Positions 1-10,690 of a DNA stretch of 64,000 bases are shown here, one piece after another. The notes under the pieces were generated by a model. The model had not been told where the DNA came from, did not search any database, and worked only from the letters and a program-made list of their open reading frames with translations. How positions within the stretch are numbered: the stretch's first letter is position 1; the number at the start of each line of letters is the position of its first letter. Origin of the DNA: Sebastes aleutianus (taxonomy: Eukaryota; Chordata; Actinopteri; Perciformes; Sebastidae); the NCBI GenBank assembly GCA_916700875.1, contig CAKAKS010000032.1:8371001-8435000 (forward strand). Direction: 5' to 3'. A program made the position numbers and the translations under genes.

Positions 1-1444
1 GGCAGCAACGGCCGTGGCTTAAGTGTGTGCGACAACTAGGGCTGACCCAAATGCTTCAAAGCTTCGATCGTTGCCTTTGTAATCGACCTCCAAATCAGTA
101 TTCAAATGCTTTTTTTTTTTTTTTTTTGTATAAGTATGCAATAATAATGTATGCATCCCAAAATAGCCCATGATATAAGGAATATAAGAGTCTGATTGAC
201 AGATGGTTCATCCAATCACCTGCCAAGTATTTTTTTGAAAGTTCCTTTTTCAAACAGTTTCCAATGACGGTTTTTCAGATGGCTCTGTGTAACAAACCAT
301 CTGGCGGGTCAGGTTACTTTTGTCTACTTCTTGTAGACATTTCCTTTGTACGTGAAATAGGTGGTGTTGTGATAGTCTTTGATAAAACTTGACACACTTT
401 ATGAGCACCATCTTAATATTGAGTTTCACATTGAAGTTGATGTAGAAAGTTTGTCGTAAGAGGTTCTTCTATGCCACTAATCAACTTAACTCCTCCAGTA
501 AGAATGCTGTGCATGTCCAATCATCCAGTCTTGATCATTGTGCTCTTGCTTGGATATACCTCTCTTACTCATCCTAGATATCTCTTGCATTCTAGCTCTG
601 ACCCCATTCTACTCCCCAAACCCCGCTGATATCCCGCAATCTTTCTCCGCAAGTAATTTCCCAAAATAATCCAGGGAGTCTTTTTCAACACAACCTTGAA
701 CTGCATTCAAGAGCTGACTTCTTGGCAGCGCAGAAGTGGATCATGCTGCAGACGTGGTTAGAGGAGAATTGAATGTTTTGATGCTTTTCTCCTGCTGTGA
801 AACTTGTCACTATTGGAAGCTGATGTAACTACAATGAATCCAAACTTGACACAGACTTCAAGTCTACGGGGTGCGAGTGCTTCACACAAAGAAGACTTTG
901 AGGCTTTGATTGAAGGATCACTTTAAGCGTGCAGTTGTGAATGTGTATCACAAAAGCCATTTCGAGATGAAACCGCAACCAAAGGAGAATTCCAATTTCT
1001 AAGATGTTTTCTTTGTGTTTCTCTGCTGTCTCACTTTGATTTTGGGGGAGTTTGGGGTGTGTCACAAGTCAGCATCGCTGCTCAGTACACTTCAGTCCTG
1101 TGGATGGAGGCGGAGTGGACAAGGCGAGGGCACTGGGGAAGGAGTGAGACGGAGCTTACATCACCTGAAAGCCTTCTACAGGCATATCAATAAAAGATCA
1201 CAGTTTTGACTTTGATTCAGCTGTTGACAGGATGCTTGGGGGAGCAGGTGGCCCTGCTAGTAACCTTAGTCTGCTGTGAGATGTTCCGTCTTTCAAAACA
1301 CATCAGGCATTGCGGCAATTAGCGCAGGATTGACAATTAACGTCTTTTTTTCCCCTCGTGGCTGGGTTGTATAGATCTGGGTCGTTGGTTATGTGATTGG
1401 CCAACACAGGGTGATAAAGAATTGCGTTGGTTCTGTTCAGGCTG
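1..1444. other. No gene recognised; a T-run at about 108-127
   Basis: No frame here has a recognisable domain, and the short open frames at 829-1209 look like chance. The part at about 160-330 resembles a decayed fish interspersed repeat, but I could not define its ends. Confidence 0.4.
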
Positions 1445-2234
1445 TCCTCATACACCGTTCGTAGCTTTACCTACCGAAAGTAATGCTCTGTTATTAGTAT
1501 ATATCCCACAAAATCAATTTGAATGAAATCCATGTAATCATGAGCCAGGATGTATAAAGAGCAACAAACGCCATGTAGGGAGGAGGTTTTGGTTAATTGA
1601 GGGTAAAAAAAAAACAGACTTTCGTTCAGGAGACCGCTGGCCGTACCACGTGTGAAACCAGAAGTCAACATTGATTTATTTGTGATATTACTTCCATACT
1701 TCAATAACGCTACCTCCGTAGTTATTTTAACCCAACAGTTGAATTATTTGTCACGTAACTTCCGTACTTAAGTAACGCCACAACCTTTTCCTAAACCTAA
1801 TCAAGTAATATTGTTGCCTAAGCCTAACCAAGTGTTTGAAGCATAGTTATTTTAACCCAAACCACAACTTTTTCCTAAACCTAATCAACTAATGTTGTTG
1901 CCTAAACCTAACCAACTATTTGAAGCATAGTTATTTTAATCCAAACCACAACCTTTTCCTAAACCTAATCAAGTAGTGTTGTTGCCTAAACCTAAACAAG
2001 TATTTGAAGCATAGTTATTTTAACCCAAACCACAACCTTTTTCCTAAACCTAGCCAAGTACGTTTGTTGCCTAAACCTAACCAAGTTGTTTCTTGTGAAG
2101 ACAGAAGTTTATTTTGAAGACTGTATGCATGTAACAAGTGGAAACTGACACGTGTTGCTGGACATTCATAAGATAACGTATGGAAAATGAGGAATAACTT
2201 TTTGTAAGATATCAAACGAATCGTTGTATGAGGA
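1445..2234 (-). mobile_element. Non-autonomous DNA transposon, GGTTAGG-cassette family, copy 1
   Basis: The element is bounded by imperfect inverted repeats: the left end reads TCCTCATACACCGTTCGTA and the right end reads, reversed, TCCTCATACAACGATTCGTT. It carries no transposase. From left to right it has a GACTTTCGTTCAGGAGAC segment, a target-like GTACTTAAGTAACGCCA segment, and a tandemly repeated ACCTAACCAAGT/TTGCCTAAACC module. Matching copies lie at 28575-28955 (opposite strand) and 51141-52384. I see no clear target duplication, so the superfamily is open. Confidence 0.75.
1778..2095. repeat. 84-bp tandem array inside the transposon
   Basis: The string CCACAAC recurs at 1778, 1862, 1946 and 2030, exactly 84 bp apart. 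Each unit holds a CTTTTCCTAAACCTAATC part, a TTGTTGCCTAAACCTAACC part and a GAAGCATAGTTATTTTAA part. There are about three full units plus a diverged fourth. Since 84 is divisible by three, each unit repeats in frame. Confidence 0.9.
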
Positions 2235-2555
2235 TAAATTGTTCTGTTTCAACTTTTAGCCTCCGACCGCTCTGTTTTTTTGGCACCAACTGCGGTCCCC
2301 ACCACCACAAGTTAAACACACTGCCCACATTGAAATTAATGGGAGGACTGGCGCTTTCGCTGCAACACCTGATTTGGTTTTGATCGAGTAAGCGGGTTCA
2401 CTTAACTCTTACAAGAACATAACCGCTTCGTGGTAAATAATTTACTGAAACATGTAATTCGACATCTCGTATAAATGCAACAATATCTAATATTAGTAGG
2501 TTTGTTTGATTTTGTCCTTGAGTTTATGTGTTCCCTGCATAGTGTTTGTGTTTGT

Positions 2556-2576
2556 TTGTGTGTGTGTGTGTGTGTA
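2556..2576. repeat. (TG)n microsatellite
   Basis: About ten TG dinucleotides follow a TTTG-rich lead-in. The stretch around it (2235-3199) shows no gene or defined repeat. Confidence 0.9.
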
Positions 2577-3199
2577 TAAGAGAGAGGCAGAACAGAGAAA
2601 CAGTGATTCACTCATTTTAAATGTCACAGGGTTCGCTGAGGGTAATGCATTGTCACATTTTATTTAATATATTTATGAAATTAAGATATCTCTGCCCTTA
2701 TGACCAATAAGTGGCCAGTGGAGTGCTCGTCTGAAAATCACAACATCCACAAAAAAAATATATTGGTTTCTTCTAAATGCCACAGGTGGTGCTGAAATCA
2801 CAGCGTTTTCACACTATTCAAAGGACCTTCTGCTTTATTAGCAATTATATATAAGTATACTGTAGGCCTATGTACTCACTATACATCAAAATATCTATCA
2901 TTTCATGATTTGAAATGTTTCTGCAATGAGACAGTGATTGCATACAATTACTGACGTCCATCTTCAGGAAAACTACAGATCAGTTAACAAGACTGCGTGC
3001 AGACAGTTTTCACCCCCAGTGGCTACAATACTTCTCTGTGTTTCATGAACCCACAGGTTCAAGTTTCAGACGGGAACATTCAGTCAAACATAAACTTGTT
3101 AGAAGTTACTTACCTACTCCTAAGACCTAAGGGATGTTTTCTCCTTGGAAACTATAACAATTTGGGTAGTATGGTTAAAAAAACAAGGTTTTTGAGGAT

Positions 3200-3560
3200 G
3201 ACAACGATATCATGGACTGCCATGAAATTGTGTACAGATATTCATGGTACCCAGAGGATGAACCATATTAACTAAGCGCCACAGGAAGGTCAATTTTTTT
3301 TTACTTATCTTGTAAAATATTTCATCAGTTTTGATCAACACAAAATAGTACAGACATTTGTGGTTCCTGAAGGATGAACCTTAATGACTTTGATGATCCC
3401 CTGACTGCTCCTCTAGCACCATCATTGAGTGAAGTGTCTCAACAACTATTGGATAGGTTGCCTAACGATTTGGTACAGATATTCACGTTCCCCTCAGGAT
3501 GATTTGTAATCACTTTGGTGATCCCTTCATCAGGTCAAAATTTAAATTTGTCCATCATTC
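3200..3560 (+). repeat. Degenerate interspersed fish repeat, left part
   Basis: Phrases such as TCTCAACAACTATTGGAT, GGTACAGATATTCA and TTTGGTGATCCC recur in diverged form here and again at 26420-27010. A probable continuation lies at 4206-4325, so the intervening 645 bp look inserted. The family appears widespread in fish genomes (recall); its class is unknown to me. Confidence 0.6.
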
Positions 3561-4205
3561 TAAAGCTGGGCATACACTGTACGATTTTATAAATGTTGTG
3601 TAATTCCTACACCTACTGAACGAGTAGATCGTTTGCGATGTAAAGGTCATGATTTATGTGCCCACACTGTACGATCTGATTGTCAGCCATGTCCTGAATG
3701 CTCACACTGTACGTATAAAATAGTCGTCTCCTTCGGGCCATTCTGGCTGTTGACAGTTGTCAATGAAGATGAATTTGAAAGCTCGGAGGCAGGTACAGTT
3801 TGTTTGCTATCAGAGGTCTGTACGGGTCATAGTAATGCTAACAGGTCAGAAACATGCTTTCTTGATCATCTGTGCCATCCTGTCTGCTGAAACATCTAAA
3901 ACTAAGAGGCACCGGCGTATATGGACTCACATGTGGCTAGGAAGACATGGACAGTATGGCTTGTCCATTTTGCGGAGAAAATTGGAGGTAACCTAGCTAC
4001 GCTTTACTATATATATTATACGTTGTTATCTTGATAGCTCTGATAACTGTAGAAAAAAGGCACTGATGTTGGGGAATCGGCTCGTGGCTCTGCTTCAACT
4101 GTGCAAGAGCCTGTGGACGGCCGACCAAAATTTCTGACATGTTAATGTTAATCGGTCCTCGGTCCCTGCTATGCACTGCACGGCAAACGACGCCAGATGA
4201 AGCTG
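3561..4205. mobile_element. Probable insertion splitting the host repeat
   Basis: The segment begins AAAGCTGGGCATACACTGTA, which I recall as a terminus of a fish miniature transposon, and CACACTGTACGATCTGAT repeats part of it inside. The right boundary is inferred only from where the host repeat resumes. No target duplication is visible, and the open frames at 3633-3996 are not recognisable proteins. Confidence 0.45.
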
Positions 4206-4325
4206 AAAGATGTTATAGCATTTAGCTGAAAGGACCACTGTCCCTAAGTACAACCTCACCAAGCTGCAAGAATGGCTGTAGACTTTTAGTCTCGTTCTAA
4301 TGTACTATCCCATATTTATTAAAGT
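4206..4325 (+). repeat. Host repeat, right part
   Basis: The phrase CTGTCCCTAAGTACAACCTC followed by ATGGCTGTAGACTTTTAGTC resembles the distal end of the repeat whose proximal part lies at 3200-3560. In the 26-27.6 kb copy the middle 'TTAGCATGTTAGCATGC' part is kept, but it is missing here. Confidence 0.45.
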
Positions 4326-5479
4326 TTTTTTTTTATAGTTGTCCATCCTTCTGGAGTTGGAAGTTTTCTGCCACACCCTACACTTGGACGCCGTATTTTT
4401 CCCTCTTTAAAATGATTGGCTCATAAAAAGAAAGCGGTTATTGTTGTCTTCAATCAGCAGCAGGAAAAAAAACAACGATATAATATGAACAAAAATAAAT
4501 AATAGAAATGATGGAGGCTTCATAATTTATTCAAATTCACATTAAGTTTATTGTGTTACAAGTACTATTATGTGAAAACCATGACAGTAATTACTAATGT
4601 AAAAAAAAAAAAAGTCTAGTTCTTGTATTTATATTCAGATGCGGAGAACAATATAGTTTGACATTCTAATGGTGAGGTTTGCCTTTCATCAAAGCTTTGC
4701 ATGTAATAGCCCGCAGAAAGACTTGACAATCGCCCATAAATGAATTTCAAGCTGTTGAATGTTGAGAGCTGTAGAAACGGGCCAGCGTTTGTCCTCTTTC
4801 ATCACCGTTATCACGGCTATCTGTTATAAAATTGTTTTTTATCTGCTGAATGGCTGTTGGCCAGGTCTCCTTTGGATAATGTATGATCTCAGTGGGAGTA
4901 TCCTGGTTGAACAGAGCCTCGTGTTGAGCAATGAAATGAACATTAGATTGGCATTAAAAGGGAGGTGGGGATGAAAAATAAAGGCAAACAACAGACTAAG
5001 AGAGGAGATATGGCAGTTGTGTGTACGTATGCGTGCCTCCACATATTTCACAAGCAGGAATATTAAGTCATGCATTAAAATGATAATGCCTCATTTTATT
5101 CCACTAGAGACTTCTTAATGACCCGCCTCTGTCTCTCTCTCTCGCTGTCTTCGTCGCTTTAATCCATTTCCGTTATTGCCCACTCATTCTCCCTCATTTA
5201 GTTCTGATTAAAATGTGTTCACTGATCCTACTCTACCCATTCTTCACTGCCTTTTCCCTTTTTTTGAAATTCTCGACAACCTTTTCTCTGATCACTTTCT
5301 CTTTCCACCCCTCTCCTTCCACCTTCACAATTTGCCCTCCAGGTCTACAAGAGGCTGTTCATTTCTCCATGTTGAGCTCATTGAAAATACTCGGTATAAT
5401 GTCTAGAATCTACCTTAATAGTATTTACCATTTAAATGAGAGGGTTGTATCCTTGATTGTTCTGGATTTTGAAGCCTAC
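4326..5479. other. Apparently unique, non-coding stretch
   Basis: I see no repeat family or gene. From about 4640 to 5000 the sequence is balanced in composition and not repeated elsewhere in the window, which makes it a candidate conserved non-coding block. From 5100 to 5340 it becomes CT-rich. The frame at 5213-5608 reads through CT-rich DNA into a repeat and looks spurious. Confidence 0.3.
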
Positions 5480-5950
5480 GCGTCAGGGAAAGGCCATGGC
5501 CGGAGGCATTATGTTTTCGGGTTGTCCATACGTCTGTCCGTCTGTATGTCCATTCATACCATTTCTGTCAACGATATATCTCAGGAACGCATGGAGGGAA
5601 TTTCTTAAAGTTTGGCAAAAACGTCCATCTGGACACAAGGATGAATTGATTATATTTTGGAGGTCAAAGGTCAAGGTCACTTTGACCTTGTGTCCGTCCC
5701 ATTCTTGTAAACGTGATATTTCAGGAACACGTTGAGGGAATTTCTTCAAATTTGGCACAAACTTGAACTGATTAGATTTTGGTGGTCAAGGTCACTGTCA
5801 ACTCACAAAACATGTTTTTGGCCATAACTCAAGAATTCATATGCTGTTTATGACAATTTCACACAAATGTCTAATAGAATAAAATCATGAAGTGATGACA
5901 TTTTGGACAGACAATCTGCATCTTAACTGGTTGGAGAGGTGGCAATTCTA
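5480..5950 (+). repeat. Interspersed repeat with 'GGTCAAGGTCACTTTGACC' motif
   Basis: Two diverged internal units are visible. ATATCTCAGGAACGCATGGA at about 5576 is echoed by GATATTTCAGGAACACGTTG at about 5716, each followed by GGGAATTTCTT and a GGTCAAGGTCAC phrase. It starts with a GTCTGTCCGTCTG-rich segment. I recall this as a common fish repeat of unclear class, and it explains the open frames on both strands. Confidence 0.65.
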
Positions 5951-6631
5951 GTTTATTTTATTTTACTCCAAAAAAAACAAAATGAGGCAACGTTTTCCAA
6001 TCATTTTTTAATAAGTTGGGAAAACTTTTTGGTAATTTGAGCAGGGCAAACTCAATATGAGTAAATTGTATGATAATTGCTATGAAAACTGATTTGCACC
6101 TGTCAATTTACAACATTTTTTGCAGCTCTCTTTTCTGTGTAATGTATCAAGTATACTTTGAGTAATTAGTTAACATAAACATGATTCATATATTCATATA
6201 TTTAACAAATATAATGAAATTGAAAACCAAATTGTATACATTGACCCATTGTTGTTCGCATCACTCATGTCCTGTAACACAGCCGAGTAAATTCAAACAT
6301 TGCTTAAACTTAAACGTGTTATACTGTGTTTTCAAATATGTGCACACATATATTTTAACTAACATCTCTATTTTAGCTAAACATACAGGAGCATTTAAAT
6401 ACATATTTGTTAGACTATGCTGATATTTACATAGCTAACTGCAGATTACTGCATGAAGTGTTATGAGGAAATATTGGTAATAGTCTGATGTCAGTTCAAG
6501 AAAAATATCAATAATTGAATTAAAATAGCCTCCGTGTTTATTCTAGATTTTTGATAAAATATTTAAACGTGTTTGATTAAATTATCTCTGTAAACTTATT
6601 TAAAACAAATATGTGTAAATAACAAGCCTAC
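5951..6631. other. AT-rich stretch, nothing recognised
   Basis: This is AT-rich DNA without defined repeat ends. The frame at 6181-6423 shows no domain. Confidence 0.4.
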
Positions 6632-6635
6632 TTAA

Positions 6636-6796
6636 AGGAACCATGTGCAGTTTTTGACCACTAGTAGCGCTATGGAACCATGTTTTCAAAGTTTGATAAG
6701 GAAGGAAATTCATTCAACGTGTTAGTTAGACTTCAACTATACACTGAACCAAAACAACAATTTTGTTTGTTTGCCAAAAACTCCACAGGGGACCTT
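6636..6796. mobile_element. Short TTAA-flanked miniature element
   Basis: TTAA lies on both sides (6632-6635 and 6797-6800). The ends are imperfect inverted repeats: AGGAACCATGTGCAG on the left and, reversed, AAGGTCCCCTGTGGAG on the right. At 161 bp it is the shortest of the TTAA-flanked set. TTAA targets are typical of piggyBac transposons; membership is inferred from the target only. Confidence 0.5.
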
Positions 6797-7429
6797 TTAA
6801 TAAATATCAGTGGCTGTATACTTCAATCATATCACACTAGAGTTGGCCGTGAGAAAAACACATTCAAGTGGCAGGCTAAGGGAACAAAAAGGTAAATTTA
6901 TGTGATAACAAGCTGCTAAATAACAGTCTGGGGCTTTGCGGCTCTTTTCTGTTGTTGTTGTTGTTTTGGTTCCAGTAAAATAACTGTATAATGCACCTCA
7001 TAATTTGCTCCAATGTTCATCATATCCTTTTCCCACAAAATGGCACATAGTCCACAAAATAATAACACCTTAAATTGCTTATTGTATGAGCCCAAAACAC
7101 TGTTGTTAGCGGTGCTGCTTTCTTTAAGCCCTTTAGAAATGATCCACAAACTCAATTTGAATGGTTAGCGCCTAAATGAGTGCTGCAAATCCTTAGTTAA
7201 TATCCTCCAATGTGTCATTTTTTATAATTTGTTGTTTAAATAGAAGACAAATGTCAAGTATAGAAAACCTTGAGACTGATCATGTGTTCAGACAGAGTGT
7301 GAGGCGAACTTTAATGGCGGCATGATTTCATCCAAAGTCAATTGAAAGACCCAGTTGCACACACATTTGTGAAGATGCATCCGCATGAGTTAAAGAAATA
7401 TTAACTTGAGCAAAGGATTCACACTTAAG

Positions 7430-7905
7430 CAGATAATGCGATAATAACGCGTTAATGCAAATATGTTTAACGCCACTAATTTCTGCAACGCATTAACTTA
7501 GCTTGCAAATTTTTTGGTTGTAGCGGGCTCAGTTTTTAAAGCAAGAGTAAAGATACTGAAACCAGAAAACCTAAGTAATCCATTGGTACCGACCATATCA
7601 TACTAGGGTGAGGAAAAACTGGCATGGCCATTTTCAAATGGTTCCCTTGACCTCTCACCTCAAGATATGTGAATGAAAATGGGTTCTATGGGTACCCAGA
7701 AGTCTCCACTTTATAGACATTATGATAATCGCATGAAGTACCATGTTGATAAGAGTATTAAATACTTAAATACTTTAAATCCTTCTAAGGTAGATTTTGA
7801 ACAGATAAAAAATGTGCTATTAATTTTTGATTAATCGTGATTAACTATGGACAATCATGCGATTAATTGCTATCAAATATTTTAATCGAATGACAGCCCT
7901 AATAC
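7430..7905 (-). mobile_element. GGCTGTCAA-family miniature element, copy A
   Basis: The copy carries AACGCGTTAATGC, CTGGCATGGCCATTTTC, ATGGGTTCTATGGGTACCC and, at its right end, GATTAATCGTGATTAAC and TGACAGCCCTAA. Compared with the longest copy (58121-58806, opposite orientation) it lacks an internal part around the TATTGTCCATAAACCCTC segment, and its outer left end is gone. Confidence 0.75.
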
Positions 7906-8345
7906 TATTTTTTACTGAATAGAGAGCCTACGCATCATAACGTAAATCAATGGCACCTCCCGTGTTGACATCGGCAGGATGAGGGCTAGTTAACATTAGC
8001 TGTTAGCACCCGGTAAGCAGCACAGTCCTGCATGGCGCTAACGTTAACTAGCTCTCACCTTGCCGATTTCAACACGTATTTGTTGTTCACAATGTAGTAT
8101 CGTCAGGGAAAAATAGGATGCGTCCTCTGGATGCGTCAATAGTGAGTTTACTGCATCCCAGACACATTTTCGATCGTCCTCGTGATAGTTAGTCTCGAGC
8201 CCTCATGGTGCGTACGGTACCTGCGGTACTGTAGAAAAACAAGTACCGCCACGTTTCCAGAATTCCGGCATCGACTTTGTACCGAAGTATTGGTGCTTGT
8301 GACATACCTACTAGCTACTGCAGCAACTGAATTGTACATTGATAC
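7906..8345 (+). repeat. Fish repeat related to 35765-36268, with inverted duplication
   Basis: It shares ACTGTAGAAAAACAAGTACC, TTGTTGTTCACAATG and the GTGACATAC end with the copy at 35765-36268, and directly abuts the preceding element. Unlike that copy it contains a 44-bp inverted duplication (7961-8004 and 8033-8076), both arms reading CGTGTTGA(C/A)ATCGGCA from the outside inward. Confidence 0.65.
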
Positions 8346-9369
8346 TCTCATTCTGACAGCCTAATTTGAGGTCAGGGTCAAGGTTGTAAACAGGCAGTTT
8401 TTTTTCTATAAAATCATTACCAAGTTTTCCAAAATTACCAAACTCAGCGGGAACGCCATTCCAAATGTTTAGTCTCAGATTGGCATTCTGGGGCATTCTG
8501 GCTCAGTTCCACTCCTGGTTACACCACAGAACACCACACATTATGCAAATCTTCTAGTAAAACATGCACAAGCCGTCATAAGCCCCGTGCATCTCCTTTT
8601 GTGTCCAGCTGCATTACTCTCCATTTTCATCAGCAGCTGAAGCTCCGCGCTTTGGGATTTTTTACTTTTTAAGCTTGTTATTTTGGATTTCAAACGGTCC
8701 ATTTTCATTCACTTCCACTTCATTTTTCACTTCATCACGGCGCCGTCTGCTGTCATTGTTGTCATATTTGTTTACTGGCCACGCCACTTACAGCTCGAGT
8801 CGGCAGTTTTTTTTAAAAAAATTTTTCTTCTTGTATTCGTTCTGTTGTTGTTGTTTTGGTCGTGCTCCAAACCGGCATTGACCTTTGTAAAGGGATAATC
8901 CACTAAATCGCTCAGCCGGCCATAAAGAGCTTTTTATTTACCGCACACTGTCTCCTGGCATTTTAAACCCGCTGTCTCCGTCTCCAACTCTCCAATGATC
9001 CTCCCACTCACCCTCCTTTTCCTGCTTTCTCTCTCCTCAGCTCCGTTTTATCTCACTCACGTGAACTCTTTGTTCAATCTCACTTTCTTGTTCATGCCTT
9101 TATTGTACCTTTCACCACATAACTCTTTCTTTTCATAATTTTCAGTCTTTTTTGAATCCTTTTTCTTTGCTTCTTCCTGCATATTCTTTCTTTTCACACA
9201 CGGTTCATTTCTCCTTTCCCACCCTCTCAGATCTCTTTCTAACCTTGTTTGTGTGTGTGTCTGTGTCATTGTTATTTTCCTGAGATTTAATTATCACTCC
9301 TCCAGATGAGGGAGTTGGCACATGCAAGTAAATTATCACAGACTTCATAAATTAACACTGCGTGGAGAG
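8346..9369. other. No gene recognised; CT-rich from about 8930
   Basis: The short open frames (8675-8898 and 9057-9269) are low-complexity translations of T-rich and CT-rich DNA. No splice or promoter structure stands out. Confidence 0.4.
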
Positions 9370-9384
9370 ATTAGACACGGGCAG

Positions 9385-9715
9385 GCACACACACACACAC
9401 ACATACAGAAAAACCATAGTCTGAGACTTGATAAGACGCATACACACAGAGACATGTGACCAGTGTGTCACAACAAGTTAGACAGAGGCAGACATAACAA
9501 CATGCACCCACACAGTCTGAGACATCGGCGCACACACAAACACAGTGTGCCACAAGCAGTTAGATGAAGACGGACAGAAAAGTGAGTGTGCACGCCGTTA
9601 GAAAAACACACACACACACACACACACACACCAGGTCAGTGCACACAAACGTGCGTCACAGTGCATCACAGGAGAAAACATGCACCAAGTTATTGGGGTG
9701 TGTGTGTGTGTGTGT
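9385..9715. repeat. AC/TG-rich cluster
   Basis: Three dinucleotide runs lie close together: (AC)n at 9385-9402, (AC)n at 9606-9632 and (TG)n at 9699-9715, with many short CACACA pieces between. They account for the cysteine/valine and histidine/threonine frames at 9371-9788. Confidence 0.9.
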
Positions 9716-10070
9716 CATAGAGAGAGATTCTGCAGTGTGCTTAGCCTGTATCTGCCATGCATCTGTGTTGTTTGTTTGGCGAGGATAATCCATCGTGTGT
9801 TAACAATGTGTGAACCGTAACACAGTTCATTCAGACAGCCGACTCGCATGAAATTAATTTACATGAAAATACTGAAGATGTATAGAGCACGTGCAGTGTT
9901 TATTTTTGGTGACTAAACACTAGGCATAAGCTAGTATCAGAGCCAGAAAGCGGATGCTGGAATTGAGGTTGGGCTGATGCGTATGCAAACGAGACGTCAT
10001 ATGTAATATAAACTGTTTGGGTACTACACCGATTTAGCGTTGCACTTCTGGACTCACAACAGACAGTAAA

Positions 10071-10486
10071 AGGAACAAGTGTGTAACATTTCGGGGCATC
10101 TATTAGCAGAAATGGAATAGCTTAGAATGAGCCCTTCATATCTACATAGGGAGCGGGTCCTCTTTACGGAGTCCGCCGTGTTGCTCCGCCATGTTTCTAC
10201 GGTAGCCCAGAATGGACAAACCAGACACTGACTCTAGAGAGAGCCTTTAGCGTTTTTACGTTACCTGAAGGCCACCGTAGTTCTCCCACTCTTGTGGAAC
10301 TGCAGTAATGTGAGCCGCCGAATGCAAAACCTTGGTACTGCCGTTTGAACGGCGTTACCACGGTTTTGCACTCGGCGTCTGACGATACCGCAGTCTTGGA
10401 AAGGGAGGAGTGAGCAGAGGGGAACTCAGCTGGTTGAAATCTGCAACCACACTGCTAGATGTTGCCAAATTCTACACACTGTCCCT
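10071..10486 (+). mobile_element. AGGAMCAGTGTGTAAC miniature element, copy 1
   Basis: The inverted ends are AGGAACAAGTGTGTAAC and, reversed, AGGGACAGTGTGTAGAA. Related copies at 33852 and 41716 share AGCGGGTCCTC, GAGTCCGCC and CTCCGCCATGTTTCTAC. Flanks are TAAA on the left and TTCA on the right, each one base from TTAA. This copy has an extra hairpin (10299-10394) absent from the copy at 33852. Confidence 0.75.
10299..10394. repeat. Near-perfect hairpin nested in the element
   Basis: The core arms are 10316-10345 and 10348-10377, 30 bp each with 26 pairs by eye, separated by TG only. Complementarity continues outward to about 10299 and 10394. The same place in the copy at 33852 goes directly from the TCTCCTACACA segment onward, so the hairpin looks inserted. 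Confidence 0.75.
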
Positions 10487-10554
10487 TTCAAAGAAAAGCA
10501 AAATAATCCAAATCGATACAGCAGAACCAGAGATATCTTTTTTTTTTCATGCAT

Positions 10555-10690
10555 TCTTCGTCAAAATGTAGCACCTACATTACCCACAATGCAGCATAAC
10601 CGCAGACAGTTTGGCCGCAGATTCAGACCGTTATGTTATGCTATTAGAGGCTAATGTAGCCTCAGGGCGCTAGCCTCAAGCAGAGATGAG
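10555..10690 (+). repeat. Short interspersed repeat shared with 58835-58965
   Basis: Both places contain ACCCACAATGCA, a TATGCT(A/C)ATAG-like segment and CTAGCCTCAAG(C/T)AGAG in the same order and orientation. No ends or target duplications could be defined. Confidence 0.55.

Noticed and set aside
1778..2095. Regular spaced repeats resembling a CRISPR array or TTAGG telomeric repeats
   Set aside because: The whole 84-bp unit is repeated, with no unique spacers. The TTAGG parts are spaced within longer units, and the genome is eukaryotic.
5213..5758. Overlapping frames on both strands, up to 131 codons
   Set aside because: They run from CT-rich DNA into a common interspersed repeat and show no domain.
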